Assembly (NCBI GenBank): GCA_963783505.1
Contig: CAWAOP010000050.1
Location: 33,117-97,116, forward strand
Reading direction: 5' to 3'
Length of the DNA stretch: 64,000 nt
Origin: BOG-224 sp963783505
GTDB lineage: Bacteria > Acidobacteriota > Terriglobia > Bryobacterales > Bryobacteraceae
Part shown: positions 55,166 to 64,000 of the stretch, piece after piece
Position numbering within the stretch: position 1 is the first letter of the stretch
Layout of the letters: every line of letters starts with the position of its first letter
The notes under the pieces: generated by a model
The model's database searches: none
Told to the model about the DNA's origin: nothing
Seen by the model: only the letters and a program-made list of their open reading frames with translations
Program-made: the position numbers and the translations under genes

Positions 55166-55624
55166 TCACTCTCCGGCCTGAACGATCACCCGATCATAGA
55201 GATCCTGATCCATAAAGAACCGAACCGAGAGGAGGCGATCCAACTCTGGCTTGACCTTGACCAGAAATCCACGTTCCTTTGCAGCCAAGAGCAGCCCGAC
55301 GGTTCCGATGACTCTCAAACCGAGGGAAGCTGCGAGCCGCCGCGCGGGTTGCTCGTCAAGGACCAGACGATCCGCGCGCAATTCGAGGGCTAAACTGATG
55401 ACCTCGTGTTCGCCAGGGCCAATCGAACTGCTCACAGTGGCAGGCTGCCGAGGCTGCCTCAGCGGTTCAGTGACCAGCCACTCGGGCAAGTGCGGCAGCG
55501 TGATTTGAACCTCACGTGCCACAGCGGGCGGGATAAGCAAGCGGCCGTGAAGCAGGCGCATCACATCGAGGCGCCCAATCTGGGTGAGCGCGATCAGCGG
55601 GCTTGAATTTGAAACGACCGTCAC
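55166..55624 (-). CDS. DUF3368 PIN-like toxin
   Basis: GTG start; 152 residues. NSSPLIALTQIGRLDVMRLL gives the first conserved Ser/Ser-Pro, and GEHEVISLALELRADRLVLD the central acidic pair of the PIN fold. DEQPARRLAASLGLRVIGTV continues it. The family pairs with UPF0175 antitoxins and is presumed to cut RNA. The preceding gene ends one base before this start. Both genes look intact, in contrast to the DUF433/DUF5615 pair near 9 kb. Confidence 0.85.
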   Translation of the reverse strand: MTVVSNSSPLIALTQIGRLDVMRLLHGRLLIPPAVAREVQITLPHLPEWLVTEPLRQPRQPATVSSSIGPGEHEVISLALELRADRLVLDEQPARRLAASLGLRVIGTVGLLLAAKERGFLVKVKPELDRLLSVRFFMDQDLYDRVIVQAGE

Positions 55625-55885
55625 TCAAGCTCGCTTGCTCTCGGCTACCTCGGCGCTCCACTCGTCTTCAGTGAATCGAAAGTAAGGGATCCCCAATTCC
55701 GAGGCGCGCTGAATAAAATCCAGCCGAGAAACGTCAAGGAGCGAGGCCGCCCTGCCGCTGGAAACCAGCCCCCGGCGATATAACTCCATGACGATCATCT
55801 CTCGCGCGGCCCGCTCCACCGGCTGCCCGAGGTTAGCCAACAACGCGCCGAGTTCCTGGCCGAGTTCCAGGTTAGGAGGAGTCAT
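55625..55885 (-). CDS. UPF0175 antitoxin
   Basis: An 86-residue HTH protein starting MTPPNLELGQELGALLANLG. The pattern VERAAREMIVMELYRRGLVS, SGRAASLLDVSRLDFIQRAS and ELGIPYFRFTEDEWSAEV is that of UPF0175 proteins. They act as antitoxins for DUF3368 nucleases and probably repress their own operon. Just upstream (about 55949-55957) lies a run of nine C residues, which is prone to slippage. Confidence 0.85.
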   Translation of the reverse strand: MTPPNLELGQELGALLANLGQPVERAAREMIVMELYRRGLVSSGRAASLLDVSRLDFIQRASELGIPYFRFTEDEWSAEVAESKRA

Positions 55886-55978
55886 GACACGTAACCTTCT
55901 TTCATCCTACCGCCGGCCGCGTTGCGCGTCGCAACCGGCTGGGCTACGCCCCCCCCCGAGGTCCGATCGGAGCGCCAT

Positions 55979-56773
55979 TCAGTTCTTCGGGCTGACGACG
56001 TAATCCTTGAAGTAGCTCGTGCTGTCGGTCTTGGACCACAAGCCGATCTTGCCCGCGACCGGCGGGCGAAGCACGGGATTGTTCGCCGGGAAGAGCTCCG
56101 GATTCGGCGCCGCGCCGCCGCGGCCGGGGCCCGGTTCGCTTCCGAGCGTATATTCGAGCGCGGGCTTACCGTCAAGCTGCGCACTCAGACTCGCGCCATT
56201 GACGGTCAGCTTCAGCTCGTGCCACGCGTTGCGGTCCAGCATGAACAAATTGTTCCGGTCGCTGAACTTCATGTTGCGCCGGACTCCGTTGTGAAATTCC
56301 CAGAGCGCGACGTTGTTTTCCGTGTCGTTATAACGGATGGCCAGCCAGTCGCCGTTGGGCTTCACATTGAATAGAATGCCGGAGCAACGGTCCGAATCGC
56401 CCGCCACTGTCTTGAATTTCAGACTGATGGAACCGTCCGTGAAGTTATCCACGGCGCGAAGAATCGCCACCGGGTAATAAGCGAACTGTTTGGCGTTATC
56501 CATCAGCTCTTCGTTGGAAACTCCGTACAGTTTCCGGGCGGTCTGAACCAGCAGCTTGGTTGGATTATCCTTGCTCGCGACCCACGGGCGGCCATCGACC
56601 ATTACGACCTTGTCCGCTCCATCCTGCGCAATCAGCCACGTTCCGACCACGGGCTCGAACGCGGCCGGCGGCTTGCCCGCCTGCTCCTTCGAGAGATCGA
56701 CCTTGATATCCGCCGCCGCCAGAACCGCGGCGAGTGCAATCGGAATCACGGCGCAACGCAAGTACGTATTCAT
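55979..56773 (-). CDS. Secreted LamG-like / DUF1080-type protein
   Basis: 264 residues with a signal peptide (YLRCAVIPIALAAVLAAADI). The mature part has the beta-sandwich features of DUF1080 / 3-keto-disaccharide hydrolase-like proteins: DGSISLKFKTVAGDSDRCSG, GDWLAIRYNDTENNVALWEF, WHELKLTVNGASLSAQLDGK and GKIGLWSKTDSTSYFKDYVV. It may bind or cleave a modified disaccharide outside the inner membrane, but no active site can be assigned. Its start overlaps the stop of the preceding permease gene, so it is part of that operon. Confidence 0.75.
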   Translation of the reverse strand: MNTYLRCAVIPIALAAVLAAADIKVDLSKEQAGKPPAAFEPVVGTWLIAQDGADKVVMVDGRPWVASKDNPTKLLVQTARKLYGVSNEELMDNAKQFAYYPVAILRAVDNFTDGSISLKFKTVAGDSDRCSGILFNVKPNGDWLAIRYNDTENNVALWEFHNGVRRNMKFSDRNNLFMLDRNAWHELKLTVNGASLSAQLDGKPALEYTLGSEPGPGRGGAAPNPELFPANNPVLRPPVAGKIGLWSKTDSTSYFKDYVVSPKN

Positions 56774-58107
56774 CGAATGCTCCTTCGCGTAAGAAAGGCG
56801 CAGGCCACGAAGATCGCAGGCCACGCGCCATAGAATATAAGTCCAGCATACTTCGGCGGCGCCGCGAGCGGATGACCACGGAATACCGCGTCTTCGTCTT
56901 CCCGCGGCGGGGCCACGCCGGCCAGCGAGTAGACGGTCTCGAGCGCGCCTTCCGCCGTGGTAACACGGCTCATCGCGCTGCGCCCGCCCAGAAAGTACCA
57001 GATCTCGCCATAACCGGGATTCGTCTGTTCGAACAACCCGATCGAGGTGGCCGATAGGTAGCGCACGGTAACATCGGGCATCACGCGGCGAAGCTTCGAG
57101 AGCGCGCGTTGCTCCAGGTCGGAGCGCCGCGGGTCTTCCGGCGCCAGGTGCGCTTCAATGCGCAGCGGCTGGCGGATCTGGCGGAGCGCCCGATCGTCGG
57201 CTTCCGGAAACGAATTGCCGCGGTTCTCGGACAGATCCCAACTCGCGTGCGCGAAGCTCGACGCGAAAACGGCCGCGGCGGAAAGCAAGCCGAGGCCGAT
57301 GGATTCGCACGTCCTCCGCTTCCACGTCGCGCCCAGCCGCATCCACAGCGCCGCGAGGGCAAGACCGGCGACGATGAGAACCAGCGCGACGAGCGCCGTA
57401 TCGAGTTGTACGAGCCCGTGCTGGAACTGCGCCACCATCGCCGAAGACGTATAACCCGCGGCGCGTTCCCACCAGCCGCCTTGAATCGCGCCAAAGAAGT
57501 TGACGATCCACGCTCCGATGGTTGCAGCCAGGGTCAGAATCGCGGCGGTCGAGGGATGCTCGGCGATCGACGCCATCGCGGCGGCGAGGGCGATGGTCAG
57601 CCCGGCGTTCAGCAGATGGCCCGCGATCACCGCCGCAAGCTCCGGCGCGTACGCGCTCCCGCCGTAACTCTTCCACAACGGAATCGCGCTCAGGGCCGGC
57701 AGCATGGCCGCAAGCCAGCCCACAAGCAAGACCACCGCCTTCGCCGCGATGCGCGCGAACGGCGGCATGCCCTGTTGCAGTTCGAGCTTGAGCGCGCCGC
57801 TCGGCCGGTCGCCCCCCACCAGGTGAATCGCGACGAAGGGCAGCAGGAACACCGCGGCCAATTCGCACGCGCTAAAGGTTGGCGCCCAGACGCCGATCAA
57901 CGGCGAAAGCGCTTCTCCCACGCCGGCCGCGGAACCGTTGAGCCCGCTCACCTCGGCGTAGGTACGCGCTGCCGCGATGAAAGAAAGCCCCGCCAGCGGC
58001 CCCATTGCGACGAGCAGAGCCCACCATGAACGCGATACGGCCAGCTCACGAAACTCCTTCGCCAGGAGCCAGACCAATGCAGGCTTAGGTAAGAGCAAGG
58101 AAAACAT
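56770..58107 (-). CDS. ABC-2-type permease with large internal loop (DUF3526-like)
   Basis: The chosen start is ATG 58107 (MFSLLLPKPALVWLLAKEFR), giving 445 residues. About six to seven spans are seen, for example WWALLVAMGPLAGLSFIAAA, LAAVFLLPFVAIHLVGGDRP and LVALVLIVAGLALAALWMRL. A periplasmic region with SWDLSENRGNSFPEADDRAL and LEQRALSKLRRVMPDVTVRY lies between later spans. It overlaps the upstream ATPase by 23 bases and the secreted protein by four. The three genes probably form one export unit. Confidence 0.75.
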   Translation of the reverse strand: MFSLLLPKPALVWLLAKEFRELAVSRSWWALLVAMGPLAGLSFIAAARTYAEVSGLNGSAAGVGEALSPLIGVWAPTFSACELAAVFLLPFVAIHLVGGDRPSGALKLELQQGMPPFARIAAKAVVLLVGWLAAMLPALSAIPLWKSYGGSAYAPELAAVIAGHLLNAGLTIALAAAMASIAEHPSTAAILTLAATIGAWIVNFFGAIQGGWWERAAGYTSSAMVAQFQHGLVQLDTALVALVLIVAGLALAALWMRLGATWKRRTCESIGLGLLSAAAVFASSFAHASWDLSENRGNSFPEADDRALRQIRQPLRIEAHLAPEDPRRSDLEQRALSKLRRVMPDVTVRYLSATSIGLFEQTNPGYGEIWYFLGGRSAMSRVTTAEGALETVYSLAGVAPPREDEDAVFRGHPLAAPPKYAGLIFYGAWPAIFVACAFLTRRSIR

Positions 58108-58801
58108 CCTCCAGGCTCTCGATTGTTCGCCCCGGATCGCGCCCTCCGGCAAGCGCGGCCAGCTCTTGGGCCGTGCCTTCTCCGCGCACGCGGCCGCCGC
58201 TGAGAAGCACGAACCGGGCGCACAAACGCTCCGCCTCGGAGATCTGATGAATCGAGAGAAACAGCGTGCGCCCGCGCGCCGCATGGGCGCGCAGCGTCTC
58301 CGCGGCGTCGCGGGCCTGGCGCAAATCGAGACCGTCGAACGGCTCGTCGATTAACAGCGCGGGCTGCGGCGTCAGCAGAGCCAGAGCGAGGAGCGCCCTC
58401 TTGCGCTGGCCTTTGGACAGCTCGCCGATGGGCTGGCGAATAAACTCGGCGAGGCCGAGGCTCTCGACCACCTCGCCGCGCAGTTCGGCCCTGCCGCGAA
58501 AAAAGCCAATTGCGAAGTCAAGCGCCCAGCTTACCGGTTGAGCCGGCCATGGGGCGATGCCTTCGGGCAGGTAGAACAGGACTGCCGACCGCTCGTGCGC
58601 TTCCAGGCGGCGGCCTTGCGCCTGGACAGTTCCGCTGTCGGCGGGCAGCGCGCCCGCCAGACACTCGAACAGAGTGGACTTGCCCGCGCCGTTGGGCCCG
58701 ATCAGTCCCAGGACTTCGCCCTCGCGCACGCCGAAGCCGACGTCATCAAGAGCGGTGATGGCGCCGAACCTCTTGGAGAGCCCGTTAACCTCGAACAACA
58801 T
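58085..58801 (-). CDS. ABC transporter ATP-binding protein
   Basis: A 238-residue ATPase. Walker A is GPNGAGKS, the signature is ELSKGQRKRALLALALL, Walker B is PALLIDEPFDGLD and the switch histidine is in LFLSIHQISEAE. It is the first gene of the three-gene minus-strand operon running to 55979. The substrate exported is unknown. Confidence 0.9.
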   Translation of the reverse strand: MLFEVNGLSKRFGAITALDDVGFGVREGEVLGLIGPNGAGKSTLFECLAGALPADSGTVQAQGRRLEAHERSAVLFYLPEGIAPWPAQPVSWALDFAIGFFRGRAELRGEVVESLGLAEFIRQPIGELSKGQRKRALLALALLTPQPALLIDEPFDGLDLRQARDAAETLRAHAARGRTLFLSIHQISEAERLCARFVLLSGGRVRGEGTAQELAALAGGRDPGRTIESLEDVFLALT

Positions 58802-59221
58802 CTCTACCAGATTAGCCGCCCGCGCGCCCCGCAGGCCGGCTTCCGCTATACTTCTCTAATCGTCGTCCCAACCGGGGAGGCGCGGAGTTCACGCTGAGGG
58901 ACGCGGAGAGGAAGCGGTTCTTTGCGACCTGCGCATCCTCCAATGCCCACCCGGCGCGCTGTGGAGCATCATGGCGCTTCCGGTTTTTCGGGTCCGCGCA
59001 TGTGATCGCGGAGCCAGCGGAGGGCGCAGATATCGTTAGACTCCGTGCAATCTCGGCGTTCTCCGCGTCTCCGCGGTAAAGAGCGCTACGGACGGATTAC
59101 GGCCCGCTTCCACTCCGCGTTCCACAATGTTAGGCTCGATGGTAGCAAGAAACCCCCGTCTTCCTGCCGCCTTTTCGGAACGCTGTCTCGGCGTGCGCAT
59201 CGAGTTCTCCGAAGGGCCGCA
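58802..59221. other. Intergenic region with inverted GCGGAG-type repeats, no gene
   Basis: About 420 bases between divergent genes. cgcggagttcacgctgaggg (58881-58900) and tctcggcgttctccgcgtct (59051-59070) belong to a pair of oppositely oriented copies of a sequence that is often dispersed in bacterial genomes. No convincing promoter or gene was seen. Confidence 0.45.
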
Positions 59222-62008
59222 ATGAACAGGATTCGGGCCGCGCGGAAGGGGTCGACTTTGAATTACCCGCCTCAGAGCTTCGCCGACCGATTGAAGGTAT
59301 TGATCGGCAACACCGCGGGGGCCACCGCGATGTTCGACGTCGGCATGCGCTACCTCGCTTGGAGCAAGCGCTGGCTGATCGACTACAGGCTGCCTGACCG
59401 CAGTTTGCTTGGACTCTGCCACTATGACGTCTTTCCCGAAATCGGCGAGGACTGGAAGGCGGTGCACAAACGGTGTCTGGCGGGAGCGGTGGAATGCCGG
59501 GAGGATGACCCGTTTGTGCGCGCCGATGGACAGGTGGACTACGTCCGCTGGAGCGTTCAGCCCTGGCGCGGGGAAGACGGGCTGGTCGGCGGGATCGTCA
59601 TTTCGACGGACGTGATGACCGGCCGCAAGCGAACGGAAGAGGACCTGGCGAGAACCGAGGCCTATTATCACGCGCTCTTCGAAGCCGCCAACGATGCGGT
59701 ATTTGTCCACGGCATAAAGCCGGACGGCTCTCCGGACAAATTCATCGCAGTGAACAACCTGACCGCCGAGCGTCTTGGATACAGCGAAGAGGAGCTTCTG
59801 GCGCTGACTCCCTTGGACATTGACGCCGACTTGCAACGGGACGAGCGACTGCGCAAGGTAGAAAGGATGGTGAGAAGAGGAAACGCCACGTTCGAAAGGG
59901 TCCATGTGGCGAAGGATGGCCGTAGAATTCCGGTAGAGATCAGCTCACGCCGGTTCAACCAAGGCGGCAGAACTTTTGTCGTCTCCATTGCTCGCGATAT
60001 CACGGCGCGCAAGAGCGTGGAGAGCGCTTTGCGGGCGGCCAATGAGGAACTCGCCGCGATTCAGGCTCACGCCCCCATTGTGTTCGTTGTGGTGGACAGC
60101 GAATTGAATATCCAGAAGGTGAACGAGACGGCGGCCAAACTAGTGGGCAAACCGGAGGCGGCGCTGCTGGGCCAGCGGCCCGGGGAAGCGCTCGGCTGCT
60201 TGAACTCGCTGGCCGATCCGCGGGGTTGCGGCCACGGCGCCGCGTGCAGCGATTGCGCGCTCAGGGGCGCGGTGATGGACACGCTCCAAACCGGACGGCC
60301 GCATGACGACGTCGAGGCCAGCGTACCGCTCGGGGACGGAGACGGAATCGCGAAGAAGTGGCTGCTGGTTTTCACCGCTCCGCTGGAAACCGTCGGATGC
60401 AGGAAGGTCCTCGTTTCCATTCTGGACATCACCGCGCGAAAACAGGCGGAGCACGATTTGCGAATTAGCGAATCGCGTTTCCGCACCGTGACCGAAGAGG
60501 CTCCGATTGCGATTTCGATCTCGCGAGAGGGTAAAGTCATCTACGGCAACCCGGAGTACTTGCGGATGTTCGGCTACAAGAGCGTGCAGGACTTGCAAGG
60601 GATTCCGACCATCGAGTTGTTTGCCCCGCAATGCCGCCGGGAGGTGGCGGAGAGAGCAACTCGACGCGCCCAGGGATTGCCAGTGCCGAGAGCATACGAG
60701 GCAGTTGGCCGCCGGGCCGACGGATCGGAGTTCCCGGCGCTGGTGGCCGTCAGCACGATGGAATTAGCCGAAGGGCCGGCGCTGGTTGGCTTTATTACGG
60801 ACCTGACAGCGACCTATCGGGCCGCGGAAGAACGGATGCGCCTGGAGGAGCAGTTCCGCCAGGCGCAGAAGCTCGAAAGCATCGGCAGGCTGGCCGGCGG
60901 AGTGGCGCACGATTTCAACAATCTCCTGACGGTCATCAACGGCTACAGCGCGCTGCTTCTGAACCGGATGGATCAAGGCGATCCGATGTGGCGAAGCCTA
61001 TTGGAAATTCGTAAGGCCGGCGACCGGGCCGCGGGACTGACGCAGCAACTTCTAGCCTTCAGCCGCAAGCAGGTACTGAAGCCAAGCCAGCTCGAATTGA
61101 ACAGCGTGTTGACCGACATGCAGCCCATGCTGGCCCGCCTGATGGGAGAAGATATTGAACTGAATCTGGATCTCGACCCACGAGCCACGACGATCTTCGC
61201 TGACCGGAACCAGCTCGAACAGGTGTTGATGAACCTCACCGTGAACGCCAGGGACGCCATGCCGCACGGCGGCAACCTCTCGATCCGCACGGCGGCCCTC
61301 GCCGGGGACCACAGTCAGGCCGATCCATGTTCCCAGTCCGACGAGAGGTGTTACGTCCTGTTGGCCGTCAGCGATACCGGCGTTGGCATGGACGAGGAAA
61401 CTTGCCGGCGCATCTTCGAACCATTTTTCACCACGAAGGGACTCGGGAAAGGGACGGGGCTGGGCCTTTCGATGGTGCAGGGGATCGTTCTGCAGAGCGG
61501 CGGCCGGATCGATGTCACCAGCCAGCCAGGCCAAGGGACCACGTTCAGCATCTACCTGCCGATGGCCGGCGGGCCCGTGGCCGCAGCGGCTGCCGCGCCT
61601 AGAGAGGAGGCCTCGGCGCTCGGCTCAGGGGAAGCCACCATCCTGGTGGTCGAGGACCAGGCGGAGGTATCGAACTTCGCGGCCGAGGCTTTGGAATCGC
61701 ACGGCTATCGAGTGATCCAGACGGCCAGCGGCGCAGAGGCGTTAAAAATCTGCGAACGGCAAGACGAGCGCATCGATCTGGTGATGACGGACGTGATCAT
61801 GCCGCGCATGAACGGCCGGGAACTCGCGGACCGGATCCGCAAGCTGAGGCCACGCATCAAGATCTTGTTCGTGTCGGGATACGCGGACGAAGAGATTCTG
61901 GCGCACAAGGCTCTGGATGCGGACGCCTCTTTCTTTCCGAAGCCATTCACCCCAAAGGGCTTGGCCGCCCGAGTCCGTGAATTGCTGGGGCCCGATGGGG
62001 GAGACTGA
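59222..62008 (+). CDS. Multi-PAS sensor histidine kinase with C-terminal receiver domain
   Basis: A soluble 928-residue hybrid kinase. Four PAS-type domains occupy about residues 25-520: the second has FEAANDAVFVHGIKPDGSPD, the third carries a Cys-rich insert (CLNSLADPRGCGHGAACSDC), and the fourth has FRTVTEEAPIAISISREGKV. The HisKA box is AGGVAHDFNNLLTVINGYSA and the ATP-binding part includes NLTVNARDAMPHGG and GTGLGLSMVQGIV. The receiver has LVMTDVIMPRMNG with the phosphorylated aspartate. The start ATG 59222 was preferred to an upstream in-frame ATG whose extra residues are Arg-rich noise. The C-terminal receiver could relay phosphate to another protein. Confidence 0.88.
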   Translation: MNRIRAARKGSTLNYPPQSFADRLKVLIGNTAGATAMFDVGMRYLAWSKRWLIDYRLPDRSLLGLCHYDVFPEIGEDWKAVHKRCLAGAVECREDDPFVRADGQVDYVRWSVQPWRGEDGLVGGIVISTDVMTGRKRTEEDLARTEAYYHALFEAANDAVFVHGIKPDGSPDKFIAVNNLTAERLGYSEEELLALTPLDIDADLQRDERLRKVERMVRRGNATFERVHVAKDGRRIPVEISSRRFNQGGRTFVVSIARDITARKSVESALRAANEELAAIQAHAPIVFVVVDSELNIQKVNETAAKLVGKPEAALLGQRPGEALGCLNSLADPRGCGHGAACSDCALRGAVMDTLQTGRPHDDVEASVPLGDGDGIAKKWLLVFTAPLETVGCRKVLVSILDITARKQAEHDLRISESRFRTVTEEAPIAISISREGKVIYGNPEYLRMFGYKSVQDLQGIPTIELFAPQCRREVAERATRRAQGLPVPRAYEAVGRRADGSEFPALVAVSTMELAEGPALVGFITDLTATYRAAEERMRLEEQFRQAQKLESIGRLAGGVAHDFNNLLTVINGYSALLLNRMDQGDPMWRSLLEIRKAGDRAAGLTQQLLAFSRKQVLKPSQLELNSVLTDMQPMLARLMGEDIELNLDLDPRATTIFADRNQLEQVLMNLTVNARDAMPHGGNLSIRTAALAGDHSQADPCSQSDERCYVLLAVSDTGVGMDEETCRRIFEPFFTTKGLGKGTGLGLSMVQGIVLQSGGRIDVTSQPGQGTTFSIYLPMAGGPVAAAAAAPREEASALGSGEATILVVEDQAEVSNFAAEALESHGYRVIQTASGAEALKICERQDERIDLVMTDVIMPRMNGRELADRIRKLRPRIKILFVSGYADEEILAHKALDADASFFPKPFTPKGLAARVRELLGPDGGD

Positions 62009-62099
62009 GGCCTGGGCGGCGCCGACGATTCCGCAGTCTATAGGGACGCCATCGAATCCCGTGTTACATAATAGAAACACTCCAAACGGGTATTCCAGA

Positions 62100-63965
<1,866 letters not shown>

Positions 63966-64000
63966 GCCAGTGCGCCGCAGTGGCGCGGGCCTCCTGGCCT

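Noticed and set aside
55949..55957. Run of nine C residues as a possible phase-variation switch
   Set aside because: It lies outside any coding frame and not within a recognisable promoter; kept only as a note on slippage.

Overview
The window is GC-rich and looks like a chromosomal segment of an Acidobacteriota species, most likely of the Solibacter/Bryobacter type. The pointers are three very large TonB-dependent receptor-like outer-membrane proteins (two with an N-terminal carboxypeptidase-regulatory fold), paired ECF sigma and anti-sigma genes, secreted hydrolases, toxin-antitoxin modules, a TIR-domain protein and many dispersed palindromic repeats. The taxonomic call is inference from gene content; no rRNA or tRNA gene was seen.

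Layout. 0-5.1 kb: a corrinoid methyl-transfer operon (UroD-family methyltransferase, corrinoid protein, small conserved protein, ferredoxin/ASKHA corrinoid activator, MetH-activation-like protein, homocysteine S-methyltransferase). 5.2-11.5 kb: an accessory zone with two paralogous membrane proteins carrying a GYF-like module, two near-identical MazF-type toxin-antitoxin modules in inverted orientation, a broken DUF433/DUF5615 pair, an HTH regulator and a threonine dehydratase-like enzyme. 11.7-16.5 kb: recA, a shortened RecA paralogue, HU, TatA, a coupled pair consisting of a half-HU protein and an HU-TIR fusion, a Lys/Ala repeat peptide and an Rrf2 regulator. 17.7-26.1 kb (minus strand): sigma factor, anti-sigma-like protein, PAP2 phosphatase and two TonB-dependent receptors. 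28.0-34.9 kb: a candidate small RNA, then sigma factor, FecR-type sensor and two ABC ATPase/permease pairs in one operon. 35-50 kb: a frameshifted GH51 arabinofuranosidase, a 1392-residue receptor, a galactokinase / sodium-solute symporter / GH109-like cluster and an M14 peptidase. 50-64 kb: a GT39-like membrane protein, phenylacetate-CoA ligase plus ACT protein, an MGDG-synthase-like glycosyltransferase, a UPF0175/DUF3368 toxin-antitoxin pair, an ABC exporter, a secreted LamG-like protein and two sensor histidine kinases.

Two properties cut across the window. First, many otherwise conserved genes, including recA, carry single-base indels, often in homopolymers and mostly +1. I read these chiefly as sequence or assembly errors, although the GH51 gene could be decaying. 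Second, at least ten GC-rich imperfect palindromes that begin near GTGGGGC and usually end near GCCCCAC are scattered between and within genes. One is flanked by a 22-bp direct duplication and one lies in frame inside galactokinase.

The most unusual biology is the HU-TIR gene pair, the RecA paralogue next to recA with a changed catalytic residue, the inverted toxin-antitoxin duplication, the palindromic repeat family, and a promoter-to-terminator small RNA unit at 28.03-28.14 kb.
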